Positions 20,021-29,948 are shown, counted from the first letter of the stretch. The stretch: 64,000 nucleotides of DNA from Xanthomonas euvesicatoria pv. euvesicatoria (GCF_020880415.1 NZ_JAJIUJ010000011.1:34462-98461); one strand, 5' to 3'. Notes: generated by a model from the letters alone, not told the origin. Made by a program: numbers and translations.

Positions 20021-20054
20021 GTCCTGGCGGGTGGCGATGCCATCCGTCCAGGAC
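20021..20054 (+). terminator. Strong stem-loop after ugd
   Basis: GTCCTGG-CGGGTGGC pairs with GCCATCCG-(T)-CCAGGAC: about 15 pairs including one G-T, a one-base bulge and a GAT loop. It begins 18 bases after the ugd stop. There is no downstream T-tract. Confidence 0.6.
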
Positions 20055-20085
20055 GCCCATGGGACTCACGGCGATGCGGTGCTAT

Positions 20086-20108
20086 GTACCTGCTTCGCAG
20101 GCAGGTAC
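20086..20108. repeat. Hairpin GTACCTGC/GCAGGTAC
   Basis: 8-bp perfect inverted repeat with a 7-base loop, in the 289-base convergent spacer between ugd and xanB. Function unknown; it may be part of an intergenic repeat. Confidence 0.4.
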
Positions 20109-20240
20109 CCGCGGTGGCGAACCGTGGGCGATGCAGCTGCGTTGCCCGCATTCACAGGTGTGCGACACAGCCAATGAGGCGTGTGGCCTCTGATCCGCGC
20201 GCGCGCCGTATCGCGATAAACGTGGCCACGGATAACGCAG

Positions 20241-20263
20241 GACGGCGGCCGAAGGCCGCCGTC
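20241..20263 (-). terminator. Perfect hairpin after xanB
   Basis: GACGGCGGCC/GGCCGCCGTC, a 10-bp all-matching stem with a 3-base loop, 30 bases beyond the xanB stop on the minus strand. Very stable; no T-tract follows. Likely end of the xanAB transcript. Confidence 0.6.
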
Positions 20264-20292
20264 GATATTGCCGTCTACGGTGAGACGCGCGA

Positions 20293-21696
20293 TCAAGCGC
20301 GGCCGTAGGTGTCTTCGAAGCGCACGATATCGTCTTCGCCCAGATAGCTGCCGGACTGCACCTCGATCAATTCCAGCGGCAGCTTGCCCGGATTGCGCAA
20401 GCGATGGGTGACGCCCAGCGGGATGTAGGTGCTCTGGTTTTCGGTCAGCAGCAGCACTTCTTCGCCACGCGTCACTTCGGCCGTGCCGCTCACCACGATC
20501 CAGTGTTCTGCGCGGTGGTGATGCATCTGCAGGCTCAGCACTGCACCGGGTTTGACGGTGATGCGCTTGACCTGGTGGCGTTGGCCCATGTCGATGGAAT
20601 CGTAAGCGCCCCATGGACGATAGACCTTGCGATGCCAGGTGGCCTCGGAACGGCCAGCGGTCTTGATCTGGCTGACGATGTCCTTGACCTCCTGGATGCG
20701 GTCGCGGTGGCCGACCAGCACGGCGTCCGGCGTTTCAACGACCACCACATCCTCAAGCCCAACCATGGCGATCAGGCGCGAGCCGTACGCATACGTGTTC
20801 TGGCAATCGAGCTGGATCACGTCGCCATGGTGCGCGTTGCCTTGCGCATCCTGCTTGGAAACATCCCGCAGCGAAGACCACGAACCGACGTCGTTCCAGC
20901 CCGCGTCCAAGGGCACCACGACCGCATCGGCGGTCTTTTCCATCACGGCATAATCGATCGAATCCGACGGGCTGGCGGCGAAGGCGTCCTTGTCCAGACG
21001 GGTGAAATCGGCGTCGCGCTTGCCGTTTTCCCACGCCTTCTGGCACGCATCGGCAATGGCCGGATGGAACTTGCGCAGCTCTTCCAGGTAACGCGACGCA
21101 CGGAACAGGAACATGCCGCTGTTCCAGTAGTACTCGCCGCTTGCCAGGTAGCTTTGTGCGGTGGCGAGGTCGGGCTTCTCGACGAAGCGCTCGACTGCGC
21201 TTGCACCGGTACCGGCGCCGGCCTTGATATAGCCATAGCCGGTTTCGGGCGCAGTCGGCTTGATGCCGAAGGTCACCAGCTTGCCTTGCTCAGCAGCAGT
21301 CGCCGCCAAGGTCACTGCCGCCTGGAACGCAGCTTCGTTCTGAATGACGTGGTCGGAAGGCAACACCAGCAATAGCGGGTCGGCACCGTCGCGGGTCGCT
21401 TCCAGCGCTGCAACGGCAATTGCCGGCGCCGTGTTGCGTCCCTTGGGCTCCAGCAGGATGGCCGAAGGCTTCACGCCCAACTGCTGCAACTGCTCGGCGG
21501 CCATGAAGCGGTGTTCTTCATTGGCGACCACGATGGGGGCGTGACCTGCGACGGGAGCCGCGCGCAACCAGGTGGACTGCAGCATGCTCTTGTCGCCGAC
21601 CAGCGGCAGGAATTGCTTAGGATAGGACTCGCGCGACAGCGGCCACAGGCGCGTGCCGGAGCCGCCGGACAAGATAATGGGTAGGACGTCGCTCAT
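20293..21696 (-). CDS. xanB: Bifunctional phosphomannose isomerase / mannose-1-phosphate guanylyltransferase
   Basis: 467 residues from ATG 21696, the length known for XanB. Residues 1 to about 340 form the nucleotidyltransferase ([37 protein letters not shown]). The C-terminal cupin contains [15 protein letters not shown], the type II phosphomannose isomerase site. It makes GDP-mannose from fructose-6-phosphate via mannose phosphates, supplying xanthan assembly and the Gmd/Rmd route to GDP-D-rhamnose. It lies 46 bases downstream of xanA in a two-gene leftward operon. Longer in-frame starts would run into xanA. Confidence 0.97.
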   Translation of the reverse strand: MSDVLPIILSGGSGTRLWPLSRESYPKQFLPLVGDKSMLQSTWLRAAPVAGHAPIVVANEEHRFMAAEQLQQLGVKPSAILLEPKGRNTAPAIAVAALEATRDGADPLLLVLPSDHVIQNEAAFQAAVTLAATAAEQGKLVTFGIKPTAPETGYGYIKAGAGTGASAVERFVEKPDLATAQSYLASGEYYWNSGMFLFRASRYLEELRKFHPAIADACQKAWENGKRDADFTRLDKDAFAASPSDSIDYAVMEKTADAVVVPLDAGWNDVGSWSSLRDVSKQDAQGNAHHGDVIQLDCQNTYAYGSRLIAMVGLEDVVVVETPDAVLVGHRDRIQEVKDIVSQIKTAGRSEATWHRKVYRPWGAYDSIDMGQRHQVKRITVKPGAVLSLQMHHHRAEHWIVVSGTAEVTRGEEVLLLTENQSTYIPLGVTHRLRNPGKLPLELIEVQSGSYLGEDDIVRFEDTYGRA

Positions 21697-21742
21697 GGGC
21701 GGGGGAAACTCCAGTGCGTCAAAGGTGGGGGAGAATGGTAGA

Positions 21743-23089
21743 TCAGCCGCGCAGCAAGGCGGAAATTTCCTGCGTACGCGTTTCCAGCAGTGCGGCATCG
21801 CCGCGCGTTTCCACGTTCAGGCGCAGCAGCGGCTCGGTATTGGAGCTCCGTAGGTTGAAACGCCATTGACCAAAATCGGCGCTGATGCCGTCGGTGTAAT
21901 CCAGCTCCGGCGACAACGACGCGTAATGCTCCATCACGCGGGCAACAGAGGCCTTGGCATCGGCCACCTTGAAGTTGATCTCGCCGCTGCAGGGGAATTT
22001 CTGCATGCGCGCTTCGACCAGATCGGCCAGCGAACGGCCCGACTGCGACACCAGTTCGGCGATCAGCAGCCACGGAATCATGCCGGAGTCTGCGTAGGCG
22101 AACTCGCGGAAATAGTGGTGCGCGCTCATCTCGCCGCCGTAGACGGCATTTTCGCTGCGCATCTTTTCCTTGATAAAGGCGTGGCCGCTCTTGCACAGCA
22201 CCGGAATGCCGCCGGCTTCTTCGACCTGCTCGACCGTGTTCCAGGTCAGGCGCGGGTCGTGCACGACCTTGCCGCCCGGCTGCTTGGCAAGGATGGCTTG
22301 TGCCAGCAGGCCAACCAGGTAATAGCCTTCGATGAAGCGGCCGGTGTGATCGAAGAAGAAACAACGGTCGAAGTCGCCGTCCCACGCGATACCGAAATCG
22401 GCGCCGTTGTCCCTGACCGCCTTGGCGGTGGCGTCACGGTTTTCCGGCAGCAGCGGGTTGGGAATGCCGTTGGGGAAGTTGCCATCGGGCTCATGGAACA
22501 CGCGCACGAATTCGAACGGCAGATGCGGCGCAAGCAGGTCGACGATCAGACCGGCGCCGCCATTGCCGGCATTGACCACCAGCTTGAGCGGCTTGAGCGT
22601 GCTGCGGTCCACGTAGCTGAGCAGGTGCTCCAGGTACGCGGTCTTGTCGGTGCGGCTCTGCTCACTGGCGGTGGGCTCGCCCGGCGCTGCGGTATCGGCC
22701 GCGACCGTGTCGCGGATGGCGAACAGACCGGTGTCCGAGCTGATCGGTCGCGCTTGCTCGCGGACCAGCTTCATCCCGTTGTAGTCCATCGGGTTGTGAC
22801 TGGCGGTCACCATCACGCCGCCGGCCGCCTTGAGGTAATCGGTCTGGAAATAGACTTCCTCGGTGCCGCACAGGCCGATGTCGATCACTTCACGGCCACT
22901 GGCGCGCAGGCCCGCCGAAAGCGCTTCCTGCAGCGCCGGGCTGGCCAGGCGCACGTCGTGGCCCAGGACCACCGGCCCTTGATCCAGCTGCGCCGCCAGC
23001 GCCACGCCGATGCGGCGGGCCAAGTCCTCGTTGAGTTCATCCGGCACACGGCCGCGAATGTCGTAGGCCTTGAAGGCGGGTAGCGTCAT
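21743..23089 (-). CDS. xanA: Phosphoglucomutase/phosphomannomutase
   Basis: 448 residues from ATG 23089, with AGGA 7 bases before it. The phosphoserine loop TASHNP contains Ser97; the Mg-binding loop is DGDFDR, the sugar-specificity loop is GGEMSAHH, and the phosphate-binding loop is RSSNTEP. It interconverts glucose-6-P/glucose-1-P and mannose-6-P/mannose-1-P, feeding UDP-glucose, dTDP-glucose and GDP-mannose synthesis. First gene of the xanA-xanB operon. Confidence 0.97.
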   Translation of the reverse strand: MTLPAFKAYDIRGRVPDELNEDLARRIGVALAAQLDQGPVVLGHDVRLASPALQEALSAGLRASGREVIDIGLCGTEEVYFQTDYLKAAGGVMVTASHNPMDYNGMKLVREQARPISSDTGLFAIRDTVAADTAAPGEPTASEQSRTDKTAYLEHLLSYVDRSTLKPLKLVVNAGNGGAGLIVDLLAPHLPFEFVRVFHEPDGNFPNGIPNPLLPENRDATAKAVRDNGADFGIAWDGDFDRCFFFDHTGRFIEGYYLVGLLAQAILAKQPGGKVVHDPRLTWNTVEQVEEAGGIPVLCKSGHAFIKEKMRSENAVYGGEMSAHHYFREFAYADSGMIPWLLIAELVSQSGRSLADLVEARMQKFPCSGEINFKVADAKASVARVMEHYASLSPELDYTDGISADFGQWRFNLRSSNTEPLLRLNVETRGDAALLETRTQEISALLRG

Positions 23090-23223
23090 GGGCAAATCCT
23101 GAAGTGGGGGACGCCCGAGTTTAGCGGCTGCGCCGTGTCTTGGGTGTGGCGGAATTGCGACCGGGGACAGGGAACAGTCAGCGGATAGAATGGGCGCTTC
23201 ACATCAGCGAGGTGAGGGCGGTG

Positions 23224-23955
23224 ATGCGCAGTGACGGACGCGGTGCGGCAAGCGGCAAACGCTATGCCGATGCCAAGGCAGCACTGGACGGGGTACTGGC
23301 CAATGGTCAGACCCTGGCGGTGGGCGGCTTTGGGTTGTGTGGAATCCCGGAGGCATTGATTGCAGCCGTGCGCGACAGTGGGATCGGCGGGTTGACGGTG
23401 ATCTCGAACAACGCCGGCGTCGACGGATTCGGGCTTGGTCAATTATTGGCCACCCGGCAGATCCGCAAGATGATTTCGTCCTACGTGGGCGAAAACAAGG
23501 AATTCGAACGCCAATACCTGGCGGGCGAACTCGAGCTGGAGTTCAATCCGCAAGGCACCCTGGCCGAGCGTTTGCGCGCCGGTGGCGCGGGCATTCCTGC
23601 GTTTTACACCGCCACCGGCTACGGCACGATCGTGGCCCAGGGCAAGGAAACGCGCGAATTCGACGGCAAGCATTACGTGCTTGAAACCGCGTTGCAGGCC
23701 GACGTGGCGTTGGTCAAGGCATGGCGCGCCGATACCGCCGGCAACCTGGTATTCCGTAAGACCGCGCGCAATTTCAATCCCGCCTGCGCCATGGCCGGAC
23801 GCGTGTGCATCGCCGAGGTCGAGGACATCGTGGAGCTGGGCGTTATCGATCCGGATCAGGTGCATCTGCCCGGCATTTACGTGGACCGCCTGGTGCTCAA
23901 CGCCACGCCGGAAAAACGCATCGAACAGCGCACCGTGCGCGAAGGACAGCAGTGA
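23224..23955 (+). CDS. scoA: 3-oxoacid (succinyl-CoA:acetoacetate-type) CoA-transferase subunit A
   Basis: 243 residues from ATG 23224 (GAGGTGAGGG upstream); the frame is open further back but without family sequence. The glycine-rich [14 protein letters not shown] and [12 protein letters not shown] are signatures of the alpha subunit. It transfers CoA between acyl groups in ketone-body or short-chain acid use. Its stop overlaps the subunit B start (TGATG). In older Xanthomonas LPS literature homologues next to xanAB were called lpsJ/lpsI, though a direct LPS role is not evident from sequence. Confidence 0.93.
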   Translation: MRSDGRGAASGKRYADAKAALDGVLANGQTLAVGGFGLCGIPEALIAAVRDSGIGGLTVISNNAGVDGFGLGQLLATRQIRKMISSYVGENKEFERQYLAGELELEFNPQGTLAERLRAGGAGIPAFYTATGYGTIVAQGKETREFDGKHYVLETALQADVALVKAWRADTAGNLVFRKTARNFNPACAMAGRVCIAEVEDIVELGVIDPDQVHLPGIYVDRLVLNATPEKRIEQRTVREGQQ

Positions 23956-24587
23956 TGGCCTGGACCAGAGACCAGATGGCCGCACGCGCGGCACGCGAAC
24001 TGACCGATGGTGCCTACGTCAACCTGGGCATCGGCCTGCCGACGCTGGTCGCCAACCACATCCCCGACGGTGTGGATGTGTGGCTGCAGTCGGAGAACGG
24101 CCTGCTTGGCATCGGCCCGTTTCCAAGCGAAGACCAAGTGGATGCAGACCTGATCAATGCAGGCAAGCAGACCGTGACCGCCCGCGCCGGTGCCAGCTAT
24201 TTCGGTAGCCACGATTCATTCGCGATGATCCGTGGCGGCCACATCGACCTGGCGATTCTCGGCGCAATGCAGGTCACCGACCGTGGCGATCTGGCCAACT
24301 GGATGGTGCCCGGCAAGATGGTCAAGGGCATGGGCGGTGCAATGGATCTGGTGGCCGGCGTCAAACGCGTGGTGGTGTTGATGGAGCACGTCGCCAAGGA
24401 CGGAAGCCACAAGATCTTGCGCGAATGCGACCTGCCACTGACCGGCGTCGGCGTGGTGGACCGCATCATTACCGATCTAGCGGTGTTCGATGTCACTGCA
24501 GATGGATTGGTGCTGGTTGAACACGCCGATGGAGTGGAGCTGGAGGAACTGCGCAAAAAAACAGGCGTTGCATTCATTGCCGCATAA
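23955..24587 (+). CDS. scoB: 3-oxoacid CoA-transferase subunit B
   Basis: 210 residues from ATG 23955, coupled to subunit A by a one-base overlap. [14 protein letters not shown] and [12 protein letters not shown] are the beta-subunit signatures; the Glu of SENGLLG is the catalytic residue that forms the CoA thioester in this family. It forms an alpha2beta2 enzyme with the upstream product. It ends convergently with ETF-QO at a shared hairpin. Confidence 0.94.
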   Translation: MAWTRDQMAARAARELTDGAYVNLGIGLPTLVANHIPDGVDVWLQSENGLLGIGPFPSEDQVDADLINAGKQTVTARAGASYFGSHDSFAMIRGGHIDLAILGAMQVTDRGDLANWMVPGKMVKGMGGAMDLVAGVKRVVVLMEHVAKDGSHKILRECDLPLTGVGVVDRIITDLAVFDVTADGLVLVEHADGVELEELRKKTGVAFIAA

Positions 24588-24592
24588 ATAAG

Positions 24593-24613
24593 CAGGGGCC
24601 TGTCAGGCCCCTG
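24593..24613. terminator. Bidirectional terminator between scoB and ETF-QO
   Basis: CAGGGGCCT/AGGCCCCTG, 9-bp stem with a GTC loop, followed on the plus strand by GCTTTTA and on the minus strand by CTTATTTAT. It starts 6 bases after the scoB stop and 4 bases beyond the ETF-QO stop, so it serves both genes. Confidence 0.8.
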
Positions 24614-24617
24614 GCTT

Positions 24618-26267
24618 TTAGAGATTCTGGTAGTTCGGACCAGAACCACCCTCCGGCGTGACCCAGGTGATGATTTCGTACGGGTCCTTGATGTCGCAGG
24701 TCTTGCAGTGCACGCAGTTGGCCGCGTTGATCTGCAGACGCTTGCCGGAGGGGCTGGCGGTGTCTGCGGCCATTTCGTAGACGTTGGCCGGGCAGAAACG
24801 GGTGCAGGGGTTGTCGTATTCGGTCACGCAGCGGGTGGCGCATACATCGGTGTCCAACACCTTCAGATGTACCGGCTGGTCTTCATCGTGCTCGGTGGCG
24901 GCGAAATACACGGCTTGCAGGCGATCGCGCGGGGCGAGGTCGCGGGTGACGTAGTCGCGCTTGGGCTGTTCGTACTCGCCGAGCTTGTGCAGCGCCGACC
25001 AGTCGGGTTTGTTCTTCAGCGTCCACGGCGAAGCGCCCTTGAGCGCGGTTTCCCAGGCCGCGTTGAGCAGGCCGAACCACAGCCCCTTCTTGAAACCGGG
25101 CTTGATGTTGCGGACTTGCTTCAGCTCGGACATGACCTCGGAGGCGCGCAATCTGGCATCGAAGCCCTGCGGCGCCAGCTGCGATTGCACCAGGTGTTCG
25201 GCGGCCAGCATGCCGCTGCGGATCGCCTGGTGGGTGCCCTTGATCTTGGGTACGTTGAGCAGGCCGGCGGTGTCGCCGATGAGCAAGGCGCCGGGCATGT
25301 CCACTTTCGGCAACGATTGCCAGCCGCCGCTGACCAGTGCGCGGGCGCCGGCAGACACAATGCTGCCACCTTCCAGCAGCGGCTTGATCATGGGGTGGTT
25401 CTTCCATTGCTGGAAGGCTTCCCACGGTTGGTAGGCCGGGTCGCTGTAGTCCAGCCCGCTTACATAACCGAGCGCGATCTGGTTGTTGTCCAGGTGATAG
25501 ACGAAGCTGCCGCCGTAGGTGCGGTTGTCGGCTGGCCAGCCGATGGTGTGCACGATCTTGCCGGGCGTGACGCGGCCTTCGGGCACCTGCCACAGCTCCT
25601 TGATGCCGATCGAATAGCCTTGCGGGTCGCTGTCGGCGGTGAGGTCGAAGCGCTTGAGCAGCCGCTTGGTCAGGTGGCCACGCGCGCCTTCGGCAAGCAC
25701 GGTGACCTTGGCGCGGATGTCGATGCCGGCGGTGTAGCCGGGCTTGTGCGTGCCGTCTTTTGCAATACCCATGTCGCCAATGCGCACGCCCACCACCTGG
25801 CCGCTGTCGTCGTGCAGCGTTTCGGCGGCGGCGAACCCGGGATAGATTTCCACGCCCAGCGCTTCGGCCTGCGGCGCCAGCCAGGCGCACATCGCGCCCA
25901 GGCTGACGATGAAGTTGCCATGGTTGCGCATGCCCGGCGGCACCACCGGGAACTTGCGCGCGCTGTCCTTGCCGAGGAACCAGAATTCGTCGTCGGTGGC
26001 CGCCACGCAGATCGGCGGCGGATTGTCGCGCCAGCCTGGCAGCAATGCATCCAGCGGGCCGGGCTCGATCACCGCACCGGAGAGGATATGCGCGCCGATG
26101 GTGCTGGATTTTTCGATCACGCAGACGCTGATGTTCGGATCGAGCTGCTTGAGCCGGATCGCGAACGACAGCCCGGCCGGACCGGCACCGACGGTGACGA
26201 CGTCGTATTCCATGACGTCGCGCTCGACCGCCTCTGACGCGTGTGCGCCCACTCCCGCTTCCGACAT
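24618..26267 (-). CDS. Electron transfer flavoprotein-ubiquinone oxidoreductase
   Basis: 549 residues from ATG 26267, with GGGAGCGGAG just before it. An N-terminal FAD dinucleotide-binding motif (VGAGPAGLSFAIRLKQ) and a second FAD region (GALLIGDTAGLLNVPKIKGTHQAI) precede a C-terminal ferredoxin-like module with the [4Fe-4S] ligands (CTRFCPANVYE, NCVHCKTCDIKDPYEIITW). It takes electrons from EtfAB and reduces ubiquinone at the inner membrane. Its partner genes etfBA lie 10 kb away on the same strand. It is divergent from alkB, 115 bases apart. Confidence 0.96.
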   Translation of the reverse strand: MSEAGVGAHASEAVERDVMEYDVVTVGAGPAGLSFAIRLKQLDPNISVCVIEKSSTIGAHILSGAVIEPGPLDALLPGWRDNPPPICVAATDDEFWFLGKDSARKFPVVPPGMRNHGNFIVSLGAMCAWLAPQAEALGVEIYPGFAAAETLHDDSGQVVGVRIGDMGIAKDGTHKPGYTAGIDIRAKVTVLAEGARGHLTKRLLKRFDLTADSDPQGYSIGIKELWQVPEGRVTPGKIVHTIGWPADNRTYGGSFVYHLDNNQIALGYVSGLDYSDPAYQPWEAFQQWKNHPMIKPLLEGGSIVSAGARALVSGGWQSLPKVDMPGALLIGDTAGLLNVPKIKGTHQAIRSGMLAAEHLVQSQLAPQGFDARLRASEVMSELKQVRNIKPGFKKGLWFGLLNAAWETALKGASPWTLKNKPDWSALHKLGEYEQPKRDYVTRDLAPRDRLQAVYFAATEHDEDQPVHLKVLDTDVCATRCVTEYDNPCTRFCPANVYEMAADTASPSGKRLQINAANCVHCKTCDIKDPYEIITWVTPEGGSGPNYQNL

Positions 26268-26382
26268 TGCTCCGCTCCCGTTGGCTCGATGGCTGTTGCG
26301 CATTTTCCGGGATTGCATGTGACGGCGGCAAATCGGGTCGATTCATCCGCGCCATGCCGGGCTGCGTGCTAGCGTTTCCGGC

Positions 26383-26982
26383 ATGAAGATTCGGGTGGCA
26401 TTGCCGGGGGCGGAGATCAACTGGTGGCGCGGTTGGCTGCCGCCCGCGCAGGCCGATGCGCTGATGCAGGCGCTGCTGGCGCAGGCGCACTGGGAGGTGC
26501 ACCGCATCCGGATGTTCGGACGCATGGTGGATTCGCCGCGCCTGAGCAGCTGGATCGGCGATCCGGAGGCGAGCTATCGCTACTCGGGCACACGGTTCTC
26601 GCCACAGCCCTGGCTGGAGGTGCTGCAGCCCGTGCGCATGCGGCTGGAGGACGAAACCGGTCACCGGTTCAACAGCGTGCTGGTCAATCGCTACCGAAGT
26701 GGCAGCGATGCGATGGGCTGGCACAGCGACGACGAGCCTGAGCTGGGCGCGCAGCCATTGATTGCCTCGGTGAGCCTGGGTGCGACGCGGCGCTTTGCGT
26801 TCAAGCACCGCGACGATGCGGCCCTGAAGCAAATGCTGGAGCTCGGTCACGGCGACCTGTTGCTGATGGGCGGCGACACCCAGCGCCACTACAAACACGC
26901 TTTGCCGCGCACCGCCAAGCCGGTCGACGAGCGCATCAATCTGACCTTTCGTCAGATCGCGGTGCGCGTGTCCCAGCCATGA
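26383..26982 (+). CDS. alkB: AlkB-family 2-oxoglutarate/Fe(II) dioxygenase
   Basis: 199 residues, of the short ALKBH2-like type rather than long E. coli AlkB. Fe ligands are His114 and Asp116 (GWHSDDEPE) and His172 (YKHALPR); Arg184 and Arg190 in ERINLTFR bind 2-oxoglutarate and complete the fold. NRYRSGSDAMGWH and GDLLLMGGDTQ are family hallmarks. It is predicted to repair alkylated DNA bases by oxidative demethylation. ATG start, divergent from ETF-QO; no operon partner. Confidence 0.93.
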   Translation: MKIRVALPGAEINWWRGWLPPAQADALMQALLAQAHWEVHRIRMFGRMVDSPRLSSWIGDPEASYRYSGTRFSPQPWLEVLQPVRMRLEDETGHRFNSVLVNRYRSGSDAMGWHSDDEPELGAQPLIASVSLGATRRFAFKHRDDAALKQMLELGHGDLLLMGGDTQRHYKHALPRTAKPVDERINLTFRQIAVRVSQP

Positions 26983-27151
26983 GCGGCTAGCAACTTGCAG
27001 CGCGCTCGCCTGGGCAGTGAGCCCGGTGGGCGTGTCGGCCGCAGCTTGCGTGGGCGCAACCAGCAATCCAGGTCAAACGATGAGTGGATCGAGTGCGCGG
27101 TTCCCTCACCGCTTGCGTAACACGCCGTGAACCCATCCATGCGGGCTCGAT

Positions 27152-27169
27152 GGCGGTATCCATGCCGCC
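27152..27169. repeat. Palindromic repeat core GGCGGTATCCATGCCGCC
   Basis: Inverted repeat with two central bases and one imperfect pair. It shares its core with the palindromes at 27377-27394 and 45020-45045, but the flanks differ (followed by AACGGTCCCGCAAGCGGC), so it looks like a second variant of the family. Confidence 0.5.
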
Positions 27170-27320
27170 AACGGTCCCGCAAGCGGCAAGGACACCGCAC
27201 CAGAAAGTGCATTGATGACGTGATTGAAGAGCGAGGACGCCCCGCCCAGACAGTCGACTGGCTGCTGTGTTGAAGAACGAGCAGACCGCGTCGAGAAGCC
27301 GCTACGTGCTTTTTTGAAAG

Positions 27321-27455
27321 CTGTGCACACCGAGCATCTCAACTGGTCCTTGCCCGCCTAGCCTCGCCGAGCCCTTGGCGGCATGGATGCCGCCAGGAAG
27401 CATGCAGGGACGTACTTGCAGCGTGGCTGGCGATGGTGGGCGGGTAAGCGCCCTG
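27321..27455 (+). repeat. Approximately 130-bp intergenic repeat, copy 1
   Basis: It matches the reverse complement of 44956-45095 along its length. Shared blocks include ACTGGTCCTTGCCCGCC, CCTTGGCGGCATGGATGC, GACGTACTTGC and CGATGGTGGGCGGG. The centre is an inverted repeat, GGCGGCAT-GG-ATGCCGCC (27377-27394). No open frame, no transposase. Confidence 0.75.
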
Positions 27456-27535
27456 CAGCCATGGCACAGATCAGCCGCTCTGCAAGAGACCGGCGTGACG
27501 TCGCCTGTCAGCCGCTTCAAGCCTGTCGCTTGCGC

Positions 27536-28180
27536 TTACAACGAACGCGGCACGTTCTGGCTGTCCTGTTGCCCGGCGGTTAGCGTCCAGCCGACCAGCT
27601 CGGTGGTGATCTGGGTCAGCGCCTGCTCGAAAGCCACCGCGACTGCGGCGGTATCGGTGCCGGTGGACGGGCGCGCGACCAGGAAGGTGCGCGAGGCGAC
27701 CACGCGTTGGTCGGTCGAATGCAGCAGTTTGGCGTTGAGCTCGATCGTGGCCGAGGGCAGCGACTGGCCGGCGTAATCGGATTCGAAGCGGCGCAGGTCG
27801 ATCGCCAGCTTGTAGTCCGAGCGGATGCCGGTGCCGATATGGGCCACCGCGGCAATCTTGCCGGAGTCTTCGAACGCGCGCACCACGCTGTCTTCCAGCA
27901 TGTCGGTGGCTGGCTGTGCCCAGCCAGCGCCGTGGTAGACCTGCAGTTCGCCAGGGGTCGGGCGCACATTGATGCGCGGGCTGTCGATAACGCGTGCGGC
28001 GCTGGGCTTGGCCACCACCAGCTGCCAGGTCACCTGCGGCCAGGTGGGATTGGGCGTCACGCGCACCGTCGGGGCGTAGATGGTGGCCGGCTTCTTGTCG
28101 CCTCCGGCCAGCACCGAGCAGCCGCCCAGCGCCAGCAACGACACGCACAACAGGGGACGCAACACACGCATAGCAGTCAT
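27536..28180 (-). CDS. ABC-type transport auxiliary lipoprotein of the MCE system
   Basis: 214 residues. The N-terminal signal MRVLRPLLCVSLLALGGC ends in a lipobox (LGGC), so the mature protein should be anchored to a membrane from the Cys. The rest resembles the PqiC/ABC-auxiliary lipoprotein family (WQLVVAKPSAARVIDSPRI, LRRFESDY). The ATG overlaps the mlaD stop by 4 bases. In MCE systems this lipoprotein probably docks the periplasmic conduit at the outer membrane. Last gene of the operon. Confidence 0.82.
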   Translation of the reverse strand: MTAMRVLRPLLCVSLLALGGCSVLAGGDKKPATIYAPTVRVTPNPTWPQVTWQLVVAKPSAARVIDSPRINVRPTPGELQVYHGAGWAQPATDMLEDSVVRAFEDSGKIAAVAHIGTGIRSDYKLAIDLRRFESDYAGQSLPSATIELNAKLLHSTDQRVVASRTFLVARPSTGTDTAAVAVAFEQALTQITTELVGWTLTAGQQDSQNVPRSL

Positions 28181-29103
28181 TTCGGTTCGAACTCCTTGGG
28201 TGCGTCGCGGCCGAGCAGGTAGCGCGCAGGGTTGTTGTCCAGTTTGTCGCTGACCCGGCGCAGGTCGCGGATCAGGCCGCGCAATTCGGTCAGTGTGGGG
28301 CCGAGCTGGCCCAGCCCATCGTTGGCAAAACTATTGATGGCCGCGCGGTTCTCGCCAAGGATGTTGTCGGCATTGCCGGCGGCCGAATCCAGCTTGACCA
28401 GGGTGGCATCGAGTTTTTCCAGGATGCCCGGCAGCTGCTGTACCAGGTTCTGGTCCAGCCGCTTGATGGTGCCGTTGGTGGTGGTCAGGGTGGTGTCCAG
28501 ATTGCGCGCGGCGTCGCGCGCGCTGACGATCAGTGCCTGCATGCCTTCGTCGCGATCGGCGATGCCACCGCTGATCTTCTCCAGGTTCTGCAGCGTGGCC
28601 GAAATGCTGGCCACATTCTTGTCCGAGAGCATCTGGTCCATGCGCTCGACGATGCGATTGGCGGTGTCGGTGATGTTCTGCAGCGCCGACGGGGTGGTCT
28701 GGATGATCGGCGCGTCGCTCTTGTCGATGCTGGTCAGCGCCGGCGCTTCGGGCGTGCCGCCGGAGAGCTGGATGATCGACGGGCCGGTCAGGCTGGTGAT
28801 CGCCAGCTTGGCGCGGGTGTCGCTCTTGATCGGCGTGGTGGAGTTGACGCGCACATGCGCGACCACCTGCCGCGGGTCGTTCGGCGCCAGGGTCAGCTCG
28901 GTGATCGAGCCGACCGCGATGCCGTTGTACTGCACCGGGCTGCCGACCGACAGGCCGGTCACTGCCTCGCGGAACACCACCCGGTATTGCTGCCAGGTGC
29001 GGTCGGAGGAGTACTTGGCGGCCCATAGCCCGAACAGCAGCAGGGCCAGGCCGGCCACGATGGTGAAGGCGCCGATCAGGACGTAATTGGCTTTGGTTTC
29101 CAT
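28177..29103 (-). CDS. mlaD: MCE-family substrate-binding protein (MlaD-like)
   Basis: 308 residues. One N-terminal transmembrane helix (YVLIGAFTIVAGLALLLFGLW) is followed by one MCE domain (about 40-120; YRVVFREAVTGLSVGSPVQY) and a long helical C-terminal part (about 130-290) with regular Asn/Leu heptads. It is longer than E. coli MlaD (about 183), which suggests a helical extension or tube like those of longer MCE proteins. It lies 2 bases after mlaF and overlaps the lipoprotein gene. It moves phospholipid between inner and outer membrane with MlaE/MlaF. Confidence 0.9.
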   Translation of the reverse strand: METKANYVLIGAFTIVAGLALLLFGLWAAKYSSDRTWQQYRVVFREAVTGLSVGSPVQYNGIAVGSITELTLAPNDPRQVVAHVRVNSTTPIKSDTRAKLAITSLTGPSIIQLSGGTPEAPALTSIDKSDAPIIQTTPSALQNITDTANRIVERMDQMLSDKNVASISATLQNLEKISGGIADRDEGMQALIVSARDAARNLDTTLTTTNGTIKRLDQNLVQQLPGILEKLDATLVKLDSAAGNADNILGENRAAINSFANDGLGQLGPTLTELRGLIRDLRRVSDKLDNNPARYLLGRDAPKEFEPK

Positions 29104-29105
29104 GC

Positions 29106-29948
29106 TCAGGCGGTCTCGGTGGAGTCGGTCTTGGCCGCGCGCGCGGCGCGGGCGCGCGGACCGTGAAAATAGTCCTGGATCCAGGGGTGATCGATCTGCT
29201 CGACCTCGGCCAGCGGCGCGTTGGCGATCACCTTGCGGTCGGCCAGTACCGCGATGCGGTCGCAGATGGCGTACAGCGTATCCAGGTCGTGGGTGATCAG
29301 GAACACGGTCAGGCCCAGGGCCTGCTGCAAGGTGCGGATCAGACGGTCGAAGGCGGCCGCACCGATCGGGTCCAGCCCGGCGGTGGGTTCGTCCAGGAAC
29401 AGCAACGGTGGATCCAGCGCCAGCGCACGTGCCAGTCCGGCACGCTTGCGCATGCCGCCGGACAATTGCGAAGGCAGCTTGTCCAGCGCATCGGCCGGCA
29501 GGCCGGCGAGCTTGATCTTCAGCAGCGCCAGTTCGAAATACCAGCGCTCGGGAAACTCGCCATGGTGTTCCTTCAGCGGCACCTGCACGTTTTCGCCCAC
29601 GGTCATCGACGAAAACAGCGCCCCGTCCTGAAACAGCACGCCGGTGTTCCGGGTGATGTGCTGGCGGTCGGCGAACCGGCCCGAGCGCGCGTCCGCGCCC
29701 AGCACCTGGATGCTGCCGGCATCGGGATCGCGCAGGCCCAGGATGCTGCGCATCAGCACCGACTTGCCGGTGCCCGAACCGCCGACCACGCCGAGGATTT
29801 CGCCGCGCCGCACATCCAGATCCAGGTCTTCGTGCACGGTCTGGCTACCGAAACGGTTGGTGAGCCCGCGCACGGAAATCGCCAGCTGTTCGTCGTCGGC
29901 CTCGGCCTGTGGGCCCGGATTGGGGAGTGGGGATTCGGGAGTGGTCAC
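29106..29948 (-). CDS. mlaF: MlaF-like ABC transporter ATPase
   Basis: 280 residues. Walker A GGSGTGKS, signature [15 protein letters not shown], Walker [14 protein letters not shown] and the H-loop THDL are all present. It is the ATPase of the MCE lipid transporter, downstream of the MlaE permease and upstream of MlaD. The first ten or so residues ([12 protein letters not shown]) are encoded by one arm of a heptamer-based inverted repeat (29917-30026), so this N-terminus is repeat-derived or the real start is further in. The ABC domain itself begins near residue 24. Confidence 0.93.
   Translation of the reverse strand: MTTPESPLPNPGPQAEADDEQLAISVRGLTNRFGSQTVHEDLDLDVRRGEILGVVGGSGTGKSVLMRSILGLRDPDAGSIQVLGADARSGRFADRQHITRNTGVLFQDGALFSSMTVGENVQVPLKEHHGEFPERWYFELALLKIKLAGLPADALDKLPSQLSGGMRKRAGLARALALDPPLLFLDEPTAGLDPIGAAAFDRLIRTLQQALGLTVFLITHDLDTLYAICDRIAVLADRKVIANAPLAEVEQIDHPWIQDYFHGPRARAARAAKTDSTETA

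Larger units (their letters stand above)
26983..27535. other. Gene-free region rich in intergenic repeats
   Basis: 553 bases between convergent alkB and the lipoprotein gene of the mla operon. No convincing gene. It contains a short hairpin element (27152-27169) and one copy of a 130-bp repeat (27321-27455). Confidence 0.6.

Noticed and set aside
24708..27066. Long open frames on both strands overlapping ETF-QO and alkB
   Set aside because: Shadows of the real genes; no motifs, atypical composition, and they cross the divergent promoter region.
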